64,000 nt of DNA from Magnetospirillum sp. (lineage in GTDB: Bacteria > Pseudomonadota > Alphaproteobacteria > CACIAM-22H2). The translations under genes and the position numbers were made by a program. Positions 56,506-64,000 of this stretch are shown in pieces; position 1 is the first letter of the stretch; each line of letters opens with the position of its first letter. The stretch lies in contig JAPZUA010000004.1 of NCBI GenBank assembly GCA_027532905.1, positions 180,570-244,569 on the forward strand, read 5' to 3'. Below the pieces are notes generated by a model, which had not been told where the DNA came from, did not search any database, and saw only the letters and a program-made list of their open reading frames with translations.

Positions 56506-57668
56506 GCCCGCCCGGCGAAATAGGCGTCGAGCATGTGGCCGTAGATGGCGGCAAGATCGGCGATGTCTTTGACGGCGGCGCGCTCGTCGGTCTTGTGCAT
56601 CGTGCGGCCGACGAGGCCGAATTCGATGGTCGGGCAAAAGCGCGAAATAAAGCGCGCATCGGACGTGCCGCCCGTCGTCGACAAAGCGGGCTTTCGCCCG
56701 AGGCGCTTTTCGACGGCGTCCGACACGAGTGCGGAGAGCGTACCCGGATGCGTGATGAAGCTTTCGCCCGACACGCGCGAGGCGGTCTTGATCTTGCTCG
56801 AGAGGCCCAGCGCTTCGATGCGGCCCGCGACCCAGGCCAGCAGCGAGGCCGAGCTGTGCATGTCGTTGAAGCGGATATTGAAGCGCGCGCGCGCCTGGGC
56901 CGGGATCAGATTCTCGGTCGGATTGCCGACGTCGAGCGTGGTCACCTGCAGCGACGACGGTTGGAAATGCGCATTGCCTGCGTCCAAGGGCTTCGCCGTG
57001 AGGTCTGCCAGCAGCGCGATGAGCGGATGGATCGGATTGTCGGCGAGATGCGGATAGGCCACATGGCCCTGCACGCCCGTCGAGGTGAGCTCGACGTTCA
57101 GCGAGCCGCGACGGCCGATCTTGGCCATGTCGCCGAGTGCTGTTTCATTGGTGGGCTCGCCCACCACGCAGATGTCCGGGATCTCGCCGTGTGCTGCGAG
57201 CCAATCCAGCATCTTCTTGGTGCCGTTGATCGACGGGCCTTCCTCGTCGCCGGTGATGAGCAAGGAGATCGAACCCGGCAATCCGCGCGCCTTGTGGCGT
57301 GCCGCGAAATCGAGAGCGGCGGCCGTGAAGGCGGCGATGGCCCCCTTCATGTCGACGGCACCGCGACCGTAGAGATAGCCGTCGTGGATTTCGGCCTTGA
57401 ACGGATCGACGGTCCAGCCCTCGACATTGCCGACGGGCACAACGTCGGAATGGCCCGCAAAGCAGAAATGCGGGGCGCCCGTGCCGAGGCGCGCATAGAG
57501 ATTGTCGATGTCGGGCGTGCCGGGCTCGCTGAAAGGCAGGCGATGGCACACGAAGCCCGCCGCTTCGAGCGTGCGCTGGAGCGTGCCGAGTGCCCCGTCG
57601 TCGGCGGGCGTCACCGATTTGCAGCGGATGAGATCGGCTGCAAACGCGACCGGATCGAGCCCGCTCAC
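56502..57668 (-). CDS. dapE: Succinyl-diaminopimelate desuccinylase
   Basis: 388 residues from a GTG at 57668 overlapping the dapD stop (GTGA). Metal-site motifs of the M20 fold: [54 protein letters not shown] and [14 protein letters not shown], and the C-terminal histidine in [11 protein letters not shown]. Dimerisation domain about 180-290. It removes succinate to give LL-diaminopimelate for lysine and peptidoglycan. Confidence 0.97.
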   Translation of the reverse strand: MSGLDPVAFAADLIRCKSVTPADDGALGTLQRTLEAAGFVCHRLPFSEPGTPDIDNLYARLGTGAPHFCFAGHSDVVPVGNVEGWTVDPFKAEIHDGYLYGRGAVDMKGAIAAFTAAALDFAARHKARGLPGSISLLITGDEEGPSINGTKKMLDWLAAHGEIPDICVVGEPTNETALGDMAKIGRRGSLNVELTSTGVQGHVAYPHLADNPIHPLIALLADLTAKPLDAGNAHFQPSSLQVTTLDVGNPTENLIPAQARARFNIRFNDMHSSASLLAWVAGRIEALGLSSKIKTASRVSGESFITHPGTLSALVSDAVEKRLGRKPALSTTGGTSDARFISRFCPTIEFGLVGRTMHKTDERAAVKDIADLAAIYGHMLDAYFAGRA

Positions 57669-58507
57669 GCGCGCAAAAGCTCGTTGATCGAGGTCTTGGA
57701 ACGCGTCTTTTCGTCCACGCGCTTGATGATGACCGCGCAGTAGGTCGACGGCCCCGGCGTGCCGTCGGGCAAAGGCTTGCCCGGCAGATTGCCCGGAACG
57801 ACGACCGAATAGGCGGGCACGCGGCCCATGAAGATCTCGCCCGTCGTGCGATCCACAATCTTTGTGGATTGGCCGATGAACACGCCCATCGACAGAACCG
57901 AACCTTCCTCGACGATCACGCCCTCGACCACTTCCGAGCGCGCGCCGATGAAACAATTGTCTTCGATGATCACGGGATCGGCCTGCAACGGCTCGAGCAC
58001 GCCGCCAATACCGACACCGCCCGACAGATGGCAGTTGCTGCCGATCTGCGCGCAAGAGCCGACCGTGACCCACGTATCCACCATCGTGCCGCTGCCGACA
58101 TAGGCGCCGACATTCACGAAAGACGGCATCAGGATCGCGTTGGGAGCGATGAAGGCCGATTTGCGCACCACGCAGTTGGGCACGGCCCGAAAACCAGCCT
58201 TGCGGAATTCGGCCTCGCCCCAGCCCGCGAATTTCGACGGCACCTTATCCCACCAATGCGACGGGCCCGGCCCGTGCTCGATGAGCTTGTTGTCGTTGAG
58301 GCGGAACGAGAGAAGCACTGCCTTCTTGAGCCACTGGTTGACGGTCCATTTGCCGTCCACGCGCGCGGCCACGCGCACGTCGCCCGCATCGAGCGCCTCA
58401 AGGGCGGCGTCCACCGCCGCGCGCACCGCGCCGTGCGTGGAGAAGTTCATCTCGGCGCGCTTTTCCCAGGCCTGGTCGATCGTCGTCTGCATCTCGGCGA
58501 GGTTCAT
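57665..58507 (-). CDS. dapD: Tetrahydrodipicolinate N-succinyltransferase
   Basis: 280 residues. N-terminal helical domain ([20 protein letters not shown]) then a left-handed beta-helix of hexapeptide repeats ([59 protein letters not shown]). Ends [11 protein letters not shown] as in most proteobacterial DapD proteins. It makes the substrate chain for DapE just downstream. First gene of the dapD-dapE-membrane-protein operon. Confidence 0.97.
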   Translation of the reverse strand: MNLAEMQTTIDQAWEKRAEMNFSTHGAVRAAVDAALEALDAGDVRVAARVDGKWTVNQWLKKAVLLSFRLNDNKLIEHGPGPSHWWDKVPSKFAGWGEAEFRKAGFRAVPNCVVRKSAFIAPNAILMPSFVNVGAYVGSGTMVDTWVTVGSCAQIGSNCHLSGGVGIGGVLEPLQADPVIIEDNCFIGARSEVVEGVIVEEGSVLSMGVFIGQSTKIVDRTTGEIFMGRVPAYSVVVPGNLPGKPLPDGTPGPSTYCAVIIKRVDEKTRSKTSINELLRA

Positions 58508-58608
58508 TTTCGGGTCCGCTCTAGAGGGTTCGGATAAGGCAAAACGAGCCGGGAAAATGGGCTGCCGACGCACGCCTGTCAATGTTGGCTTGGCGCGGCT
58601 GCGCCAAT

Positions 58609-60375
58609 ATGGCTAAGGTCGAGCGGTTTTCGCCGTTGGAGACACCTCTGAACCTGCCCTCCAAAGAATCGCGCGCCAAAAACGGCACCTCAACGCTCGA
58701 GGCGGCCCTCGACCGGTTGATTGCCGACTGGCCGGGGCCGGCTGCGCGCCTGGCGCGCTCGGGCGACGTCGCGGGGGCGAATGCGCAGGCGCGCCCGATG
58801 CTGAACGAGTTTGCCACACGCACGGGCGACCTCGGCGCTTTGGCGGCCGAGATCGTGCAGACGGGGGCCGCCCGCCTCGACACGGTCGTGGTCCCGGGGG
58901 CGGCCGCCCCCGTCACGCTCGACGTGGCGTGCGTGCCCGTGGGCGAGTCGACCTTGCTGCTGGCACGCGACGTGAGCCTTGCCGCCAACATGCGCAACGC
59001 GCTTGCCGACTCGCGCCGACGCTACAAAGACATCGTCGAAATCTCGAGCGACTTCGCGTGGGAGACGGATGCCACCGGCGTATTCGCCTTCGTGTCGCCG
59101 CAGGGAGCACTCGGCTGGCGGGCCGACGATCTTCTGGGCCGCAAGCCCGGCGTGTTCGCGATCGACCCCGACGACGAGTCCGTCGCAGCACCGTTCCTCA
59201 CGCACGAACCCATCGCCCAGACTGAGCAATGGGTGCGCACCGCCGACGGCAAAGACGCCTGCGTGCAGATATCGGCCGTGCCGCTGTTCGCCCCCGACGG
59301 CACGTGGCGCGGGGCCCGCGGCCTTGCGCGCGACGTGACCGAAGCGCGCGAGCGCGAAGCTGAACTTGCCGAAGCGCGCAACCGCGAGCGCTTGATCGCC
59401 CACATCGTGCGCGCCGTGCGCGACGAGATGGAGGCGGGCGCCATGCTGCGCGCGGCGGCGGCCGAAACAGCCAACGCGCTCGGGGCCGGCTGCTCGATCT
59501 GGCGCGTGGAAGCCGCACCGGACGCAGCGCCTGCGTTCGTCGCCGCCGCCTGCCACGGCGGCGACATGCCGGCCGGGCTCGACATTGCGCGTCGCTTCCA
59601 AGCAAGGCTCGACAGCGGCCGCCCGATGGAAGAAGGGCTCGACGCGCTCGTCGAACTCAAATCGCAGGCGGGCTTTGCGCTGGCGGCCCCCACCGCCTTC
59701 CGCCACAAGATCAACGGGCTCGTGGCCCTGTTCCGCAGCCCCGATGCGGTCGCGGAAGCCGGCGCCCCCTGGAGTGCGGGCGAGCGCGACGTGCTCGCCG
59801 AAATCGCCGCCCAACTCGGCATCGCGCATGCGCAGCTCGACGTGCTCGAAACGCTCGACCGCCAGGCTTCGACCGACGCGCTGACGGGCCTCCTCAATCG
59901 CCGCCGCTTCGTGACCGAACTCGGCACGCGGCTCGCCGCCTGCCAGCGCAACGGCGAGCCGGGCGCGCTCGTCTATGTCGATCTCGACAATTTCAAAGCC
60001 GTCAACGACGTGCTCGGCCATCCGGCCGGCGACGCAGCCCTCAAAGCCGTCGCGCGCACGTTGCGCAAAGCGCTGCGCGCCAACGATCTGCTCGCCCGGC
60101 TGGGCGGCGACGAATTTGCGATCTGGCTCGACCGCACCGATGCCGATGGTGCGATCGCCAAAGCAGCGCAGATCCTCGAGCTGCGCCGCGAGCTTTTGCC
60201 GGTGTCGGCAAGCCCCGAAAAACCGCTCGGCTTTTCGGCCGGCATTGCCGCGCACCTGCCCGCCTGCCCCGAAACGGTCGACGGGCTGCTCGCGCGCGGC
60301 GATGCCGCCATGTACGAAGTCAAACGGCGCGGCAAGGGCACCTACGCGCTCGCGCCTGCCGCCCAGCCGAACTAG
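58609..60375 (+). CDS. PAS-GAF-GGDEF diguanylate cyclase
   Basis: 588 residues from ATG 58609 (an ATG at 58582 is possible; no good ribosome-binding site at either). N-terminal 120 residues of unclear fold, PAS domain ([20 protein letters not shown] through [15 protein letters not shown]), GAF domain (about 255-405), then the cyclase: [27 protein letters not shown] and [14 protein letters not shown]. The GGDEF active site is intact, and an RxxD inhibitory site (RANDLLARL) lies the correct five residues before it. It makes cyclic di-GMP. Cytoplasmic sensor; signal unknown. Confidence 0.93.
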   Translation: MAKVERFSPLETPLNLPSKESRAKNGTSTLEAALDRLIADWPGPAARLARSGDVAGANAQARPMLNEFATRTGDLGALAAEIVQTGAARLDTVVVPGAAAPVTLDVACVPVGESTLLLARDVSLAANMRNALADSRRRYKDIVEISSDFAWETDATGVFAFVSPQGALGWRADDLLGRKPGVFAIDPDDESVAAPFLTHEPIAQTEQWVRTADGKDACVQISAVPLFAPDGTWRGARGLARDVTEAREREAELAEARNRERLIAHIVRAVRDEMEAGAMLRAAAAETANALGAGCSIWRVEAAPDAAPAFVAAACHGGDMPAGLDIARRFQARLDSGRPMEEGLDALVELKSQAGFALAAPTAFRHKINGLVALFRSPDAVAEAGAPWSAGERDVLAEIAAQLGIAHAQLDVLETLDRQASTDALTGLLNRRRFVTELGTRLAACQRNGEPGALVYVDLDNFKAVNDVLGHPAGDAALKAVARTLRKALRANDLLARLGGDEFAIWLDRTDADGAIAKAAQILELRRELLPVSASPEKPLGFSAGIAAHLPACPETVDGLLARGDAAMYEVKRRGKGTYALAPAAQPN

Positions 60376-60408
60376 CCGCACCGACGTAAGAAAGAACGCA
60401 ACGCCGCC

Positions 60409-61713
60409 ATGCAGCCCCAAGACGACGCCGACTACGAAGTCGCCAAACGCATGATCCAGGATCCGGACGTGTTCGTGCGCACCAATCTTGCGCGGCGCAC
60501 GGACGTGCGGCCCGAGATTCTCTATTACCTGACCGAAGATTCCAGTGCCGAAGTGCGCGCAGCTGTAGCCGACAATGCCGCTTCGCCGCAGCATGCCAAT
60601 CTCAAACTTGCGCGCGACCGCTCGCAGGAAGTGCGCGCCGGCCTTGCGAGCAAAGTGCAGCGCCTGCTGCCCGAACAGGTGCCGGGTGCCCAGGACGCCG
60701 CACGCGCGCGCACGATGCAAACGCTCGAAGTGCTGGCCAAAGACACGGCCACGCAAATCCGCGCGGTCGTCGCCGAAACCCTCAAAGACGTGCCCGATGC
60801 CCCGCCCGATCTCGTCCGCCAGTTGGCGCGCGATGCGGAGCTTTCGGTCGCAAGCCCGGTGCTGCAATTCTCGCCGCTCTTGAGCGACGAAGATTTGCTC
60901 GAAATCATCCGCGGCGACCATGCCGAGGGTGCGCTCACAGCCGTCGCCAAGCGCAGCAACGTCGCGGCCTCGATCTCCGACGCACTCGTCGAAGCCGACG
61001 ATACGGCGGCGGTTGCCACCTTGCTTGCCAACAAATCGGCGCAGATCCGCGAAGAGACGCTCGACCTCATCGTCGACCGCGCCCCCTCGCGCGAATCCTG
61101 GCACGGGCCGTTGGTCGACCGGCCGACTTTGACGCCCAAAGCTGCCCTCAAGATCGCGGCGTTTGTGGCCGATGCGTTGTCGCAGCGCCTGCAAGCGCGC
61201 CCCGATCTCGATCCCGCTACGCGCGACGCCGTCACGGCCGAAGTGCGGCGGCGCCTCGCACAAGCGGCAGGCGGCGGCGACGGCGCAGATGCGGCCGTGC
61301 GCAAACGCACGCTGGCCGATCCCGTGTGGGCGACCGGCAAAGGCGGGGCCGCCGGCGACGGGGCCAACGAAACCGTGGCCGACAAGGTCAAGCGGTTGCG
61401 GCGCGAAAAGAAGCTCGACGACGCGGCCGTGGCGGCCGCCGCCCAAGCGGGCGAAAAACTCTTCGTGAAGCTGGCGCTCGCCGATCTCGCGGCAATCCGC
61501 GCCGAGGCGATCGACAAGATCCTGACCGCACGCTCGGCCAAAGGCATCATCGCGGTGTGCTGGAAAGCGAAACTCAAACTCGCGACGGCCGTAACGATCC
61601 AGCAGAAGGTTTTGACGCTGCCGCCCAAGAGCGTGCTGACGGCCGCCAAATGGGACGGCTGGCCGCTCACCGAAGAAGAACTCAAATGGCAGCTCGAGTT
61701 TTTCGGCGCGTGA
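60409..61713 (+). CDS. DUF2336 family protein
   Basis: 434 residues, all helical, with HEAT-like repeats: AKRMIQDPDVFVRTNLARR, LTEDSSAEVRAAVADNAASP and LARDRSQEVRAGLASKVQRL. A low-complexity Gly/Ala/Lys stretch lies near residues 285-330. The C-terminal ILTARSAKGIIAVCWKAKLK then LPPKSVLTAAKWDGWPLTEE resembles DUF2336, common in alphaproteobacteria and often near signalling genes. It is 33 bp after the GGDEF gene, so probably co-transcribed. Role unknown. Confidence 0.87.
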   Translation: MQPQDDADYEVAKRMIQDPDVFVRTNLARRTDVRPEILYYLTEDSSAEVRAAVADNAASPQHANLKLARDRSQEVRAGLASKVQRLLPEQVPGAQDAARARTMQTLEVLAKDTATQIRAVVAETLKDVPDAPPDLVRQLARDAELSVASPVLQFSPLLSDEDLLEIIRGDHAEGALTAVAKRSNVAASISDALVEADDTAAVATLLANKSAQIREETLDLIVDRAPSRESWHGPLVDRPTLTPKAALKIAAFVADALSQRLQARPDLDPATRDAVTAEVRRRLAQAAGGGDGADAAVRKRTLADPVWATGKGGAAGDGANETVADKVKRLRREKKLDDAAVAAAAQAGEKLFVKLALADLAAIRAEAIDKILTARSAKGIIAVCWKAKLKLATAVTIQQKVLTLPPKSVLTAAKWDGWPLTEEELKWQLEFFGA

Positions 61714-61732
61714 GGCGCCTCCCGATCGTCGG

Positions 61733-62383
61733 CTAAGCCCTGACGACGATCCGATACGTGGCCTTCAGCCCATCGGCCGCGCTCACGTAAGGCACCGTCA
61801 CCGAAGCACGTTCGGCCTCGCTCAAGCGGCGCCAGATGCCGTCGCGCGCATTGCCGGGGTCGCCCTCGACATAGAGTTGCGTCGTCAACAGCGTCTGCCG
61901 ACCGAGCTTGACCTTGGCATGGATGTGGGGCGTGCGGCCGACATAGGGCGACGGGCGAATGGTTCGAAACCTGAAGCGGCCTTCGCCATCGAGCGTTACG
62001 CGGCCGAAGCCTTGGAAAGATTGGTCCATGCGCGACCCGTCGCGCGGATGGTCGTAATGGCCATCTGCGTCGCACTGCCAGATTTCCATGGCACCGCCGC
62101 GCACCGGCTTGCCCGCGAGGTCCAGCACCACGCCTTCAACCCAGGCCGCATTGCCTTTGGCGTATTCGCGGCTGCCGTTGCGCAGCAGGTCGAAATCGGC
62201 GTCGACGGGTTCGCGCAGCGGATAGAAAGGCCCCTCGGCTTGCGCCGGAGTCGGCAGCAACGCCGCAGCATTGCCGGACTGGGCCAGTGCGCGCGTGGCC
62301 GTCCAAGCCGCGCCCACCGCGCCCAGAGCGAGCGTGCGCGCCATCAAGAGGCGCCGATGTTGATCGAAGTTTGCGTCTTTCAT
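61733..62383 (-). CDS. Exported intradiol ring-cleavage dioxygenase-like protein
   Basis: 216 residues from ATG 62383 (GAGGGG five bases upstream; a TTG 18 bases earlier is less likely). The N-terminus RRLLMARTLALGAVGAAWTA resembles a Tat signal. The catalytic beta-sandwich shows AEGPFYPLREPVDADFDLLR, GGAMEIWQCDADGHYDHPRD and RTPHIHAKVKLG: tyrosines and the H-x-H pair that ligate Fe(III) in protocatechuate 3,4-dioxygenases. Extracytoplasmic members of this family act on aromatic compounds or are uncharacterised. No companion catabolic genes nearby. Confidence 0.87.
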   Translation of the reverse strand: MKDANFDQHRRLLMARTLALGAVGAAWTATRALAQSGNAAALLPTPAQAEGPFYPLREPVDADFDLLRNGSREYAKGNAAWVEGVVLDLAGKPVRGGAMEIWQCDADGHYDHPRDGSRMDQSFQGFGRVTLDGEGRFRFRTIRPSPYVGRTPHIHAKVKLGRQTLLTTQLYVEGDPGNARDGIWRRLSEAERASVTVPYVSAADGLKATYRIVVRA

Positions 62384-62526
62384 CGAACCCCTCGATTGCA
62401 AGCAGCTGCGAGGACACCATACTGAATTCCGACCCAGAATGCCGCCGAGTTGTTCCTTCAGCTTGGTGATGATCGGATCACTGAATAAGCCTTTAATCTG
62501 CTAGCAGAAAAATAGCGTAGTTCTTG

Positions 62527-62555
62527 AAAATACCTCATTTTTGTGTTCGGATCAA
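62527..62555 (-). promoter_or_regulatory. Possible sigma-70 promoter of the dioxygenase gene
   Basis: Minus strand TTGATC (62555-62550), 17-base spacer, TATTTT (62532-62527). It gives a leader of about 135 bases. The same place reads TGATCC, but no TAA-type -10 follows at 18 bases, so it is not an ECF11-type site. Confidence 0.35.
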
Positions 62556-62647
62556 GCATCGCTGCCGGGCTTCTGTCCGGCCGCGTGCGCTGTTTGAAAT
62601 GTGAAGAAGGAAGAGAAGCAGGCGGCTCGGAAAGCCGTCTTTGCAAC

Positions 62648-62678
62648 ATGTAACCTCGAATCGTCGTCGTGGTTACAT
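62648..62678. repeat. Inverted repeat ATGTAACC/GGTTACAT
   Basis: Perfect 8-bp arms at 62648-62655 and 62671-62678 with a 15-base loop; a third GGTAACC lies at 62730-62736 just past the DUF1194 stop. It could be a regulator site or part of the 3' end of the DUF1194 transcript. No T run follows, so a terminator is unlikely. Confidence 0.4.
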
Positions 62679-62740
62679 TCTTGAAAAATCAATGGGTTAA
62701 ATCGGCGACGGTCGCTGTTTGTCGCGTTTGGTAACCTATT

Positions 62741-63463
62741 TCAGGCGATCTCGGCGGCAAGTTTGTGGACGATCGCGTCGGCAAAACTCGCAGAATTGCG
62801 CGCGGGCACCACAAAAGCGCCGGGGCCGCCGATCACCTCGCTGCGATAGACGGCGGCGAGGTTCGTCTCGTCGGTCAGGATCGGCAGGCCGTTGATGCCG
62901 ACCCCGGCCGCCACCGCATCGTCGCGGGCAAAACGCGGGAAGCGGCCCTGGTTGTTGCGCCCATCGCCCGACACGTCGATCGTGCGGCGCGCGGCCGCAA
63001 ACGGGCATTCGGCCAGCACGCGCACGGCATGGTCGATGGCCGCCCCGATCGCCGTCGCGTCGTCGCTCACGAGGCGCGGCTGGCCCTCGAGGCGGGCGGC
63101 AAACGCATCGATCGCGGGTTCCGTGTCGAGCAGCGTCCAACCCAGCGTTTGCGTCTGCGCGAATTGGCCGCCCCATTGCGTCATCGCGACCGCAATGCGG
63201 CGCGTGGGCCCGCCCAAAATCGCCCGGCGCGCGCGCGCGTGGCGGAACGCCGCCGCATAGCCCTCGGCCTGCAGCCGGTATTCCTGGCCGTCGATCGAGC
63301 GCGAGCAATCGACGGCCAACACGAGGGCGAGGTCGGCCGTCGGCGCGCCGAAAGGGCGGATCGGATCGGTGTTCGCGGTTTGGGGATCGGCCAACGCGGA
63401 AGACGCGGCCGCCGCGAGGCTGCCGGCCAGAAATGCCCTGCGCGTTGGGTCGGGTCGGGCCAT
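62741..63463 (-). CDS. DUF1194 (von Willebrand A-like) Tat-exported protein
   Basis: 240 residues from ATG 63463 with GAGGGGGG upstream. Twin-arginine signal DPTRRAFLAGSLAAAASSAL. The mature part begins with the VWA-like MIDAS segment LALVLAVDCSRSIDGQEYRL (D-x-S-x-S like) and contains RRTIDVSGDGRNNQGR and GVGINGLPILTDETN, the DUF1194 signature. Extracytoplasmic metal-dependent adhesion-type fold; function unknown. Divergent from the glycosyltransferase. Confidence 0.88.
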   Translation of the reverse strand: MARPDPTRRAFLAGSLAAAASSALADPQTANTDPIRPFGAPTADLALVLAVDCSRSIDGQEYRLQAEGYAAAFRHARARRAILGGPTRRIAVAMTQWGGQFAQTQTLGWTLLDTEPAIDAFAARLEGQPRLVSDDATAIGAAIDHAVRVLAECPFAAARRTIDVSGDGRNNQGRFPRFARDDAVAAGVGINGLPILTDETNLAAVYRSEVIGGPGAFVVPARNSASFADAIVHKLAAEIA

Positions 63464-63597
63464 CGGTCCCCCCTCTATCCGCAAATCTTGGCACCGCCGC
63501 CGGGAGCGCCACAAGCGACATTGCCCAGCGCCCCGGAATTTGCGAGTTTGCGGCCCGTTTTGTCCGCACACCCCTGCCGCCGCCCGGAGCCAAGCCC

Positions 63598-64000
63598 ATT
63601 CGCGTCCTGCATGTCATCGCGTCGATCGCCCAGCGCACCGGGGGGCCCGCCAAGGCCGTGGTCGATATGGCCGCCGCAGTTGCCGCACGCGGCCATGCGG
63701 TGTCGATCTACACGACCGACCGCGAAATGTCGGACACGGAACGGGCTGCCATCGGCATGCAATCCGCCGACGGCGTTCAGCGCCACGTGTTCAAGCAGCA
63801 TTGGCCGCACACATTCGCTGCGAGCTTCGAACTGGGGGCGGCCCTCGAAGACGCGATCCCGCAGGCCGACATCGTGCATCTGCACTCGCTCTATCTCTAC
63901 CATGTGTGGAAAGCGGCGTCGGTCTGCCGCAAGGCGAAGGTGCCGTATCTGTTGCGCCCGCACGGCACGCTCGATCCGTTTTTGTGGCGCCGCCATCGGG
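63598..64000 (+). CDS. Glycosyltransferase family 4-like protein, N-terminal fragment (ATT start)
   Basis: The gene runs off the right edge; 134 codons are visible. RVLHVIASIAQRTGGPAKAV is the N-terminal Rossmann strand and glycine loop of GT-B glycosyltransferases, followed by ARGHAVSIYTTDRE, ADIVHLHSLYLYHVW and PYLLRPHGTLDPFLW, as in exopolysaccharide/LPS transferases. No ATG, GTG or TTG lies in frame before this; an ATT at 63598 has GGAG eight bases upstream and gives the expected N-terminus, so a rare ATT start is proposed. The first in-frame ATG would delete the glycine loop. Confidence 0.85.
   Translation, partial: MRVLHVIASIAQRTGGPAKAVVDMAAAVAARGHAVSIYTTDREMSDTERAAIGMQSADGVQRHVFKQHWPHTFAASFELGAALEDAIPQADIVHLHSLYLYHVWKAASVCRKAKVPYLLRPHGTLDPFLWRRHR

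Larger units (their letters stand above)
62384..62740. other. A+T-richer intergenic region between the dioxygenase and DUF1194 genes
   Basis: 357 bp, clearly richer in A+T than the surroundings, with no convincing gene. It holds a possible promoter for the dioxygenase (62527-62555), a perfect CTGCTAGCAG palindrome near 62500, a hairpin GGCGGCT/AGCCGTC near 62622-62640 without a long T run, the ATGTAACC inverted repeat (62648-62678) and a further GGTAACC at 62730. Confidence 0.5.

Noticed and set aside
58690..61446. A 918-codon minus-strand open frame
   Set aside because: Antisense to the GGDEF and DUF2336 genes, whose domains are clear.
62618..62645. Hairpin GGCGGCT/AGCCGTC considered as a terminator
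   Set aside because: Only three T follow on the plus strand, and no plus-strand gene ends nearby.
62458..62649. 63-codon minus-strand open frame in the gap before DUF1194
   Set aside because: No ribosome-binding site, odd composition, and it overlaps a promoter-like element and hairpin.

Overview
This window is a high-G+C, densely coded piece of an alphaproteobacterial chromosome. The markers are a CcrM-type GANTC methyltransferase beside rnhB, a DUF1013/TrcR cell-cycle regulator, the ctaC-ctaD-ctaB-coxF-ctaG-ctaE oxidase operon, an alphaproteobacterial Fnr-type regulator, DUF2336 and DUF1194 proteins, and many 4-base ATGA/GTGA stop-start overlaps. A Rhodospirillales-like lineage fits best, but the order is an inference. 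There is no rRNA, phage, insertion sequence or CRISPR array.

Layout. 1-6130 (minus): aa3-type cytochrome c oxidase operon, ending in surf1 and a truncated M32 carboxypeptidase. 6478-8391: propionyl-CoA synthetase. 8395-12409: trcR, an unknown gene, rnhB, ccrM (three GANTC sites before its start) and an unknown gene. 12444-14716: small Tat protein, two short-chain dehydrogenases and an NTF2-like protein. 14700-21321 (minus): a six-gene operon (photolyase, flavin amine oxidase, DUF1365, CFA-synthase-like methyltransferase, MFS carrier, DUF3833 lipoprotein) preceded by a TGATCC-N18-TAAA element. It resembles the singlet-oxygen (RpoE-ChrR) regulon and furan-fatty-acid genes of Rhodobacter. 21390-25345 (minus): PdeM nuclease and Lhr-type helicase with two small paralogous unknown proteins. 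25433-29783: RND efflux pump. 30012-32974: small envelope proteins, tRNA-Arg(ACG) and a lipoprotein. 33061-40828: two gamma-glutamyltransferase-family genes, xanthine phosphoribosyltransferase, an Fnr regulator, DUF6134 and an RlmI-like methyltransferase. 41073-44034 (minus): DUF547, a disulfide-type flavoprotein and a TVP38 membrane protein.

44201-49053: the conserved rpmH-rnpA-yidD-yidC-engB block followed by argB and a YqaA-like membrane protein. 49050-51619: a divergent pair of two-gene units around a double operator, probably controlled by the TetR protein encoded there. 51638-55939: a cyanuric acid amidohydrolase/barbiturase-family enzyme with a leaderless NMT1/THI5-type binding protein, divergent from an amino-acid-type ABC transporter that has no ATPase gene beside it. 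55936-58507 (minus): dapD, dapE and a membrane protein. 58609-61713: GGDEF and DUF2336 proteins. 61733-64000: exported intradiol dioxygenase, Tat-exported DUF1194 protein and the start of a glycosyltransferase that seems to use an ATT start codon.

The most interesting points are the stress/lipid operon with its ECF-like promoter, the TetR double operator, the GANTC cluster at ccrM, the tandem unknown paralogues beside the repair helicase, the amidohydrolase with its leaderless binding protein, and the GGTAT palindrome cluster at 30627-30686. All functions are inferred by reading the translations. No database search was possible.
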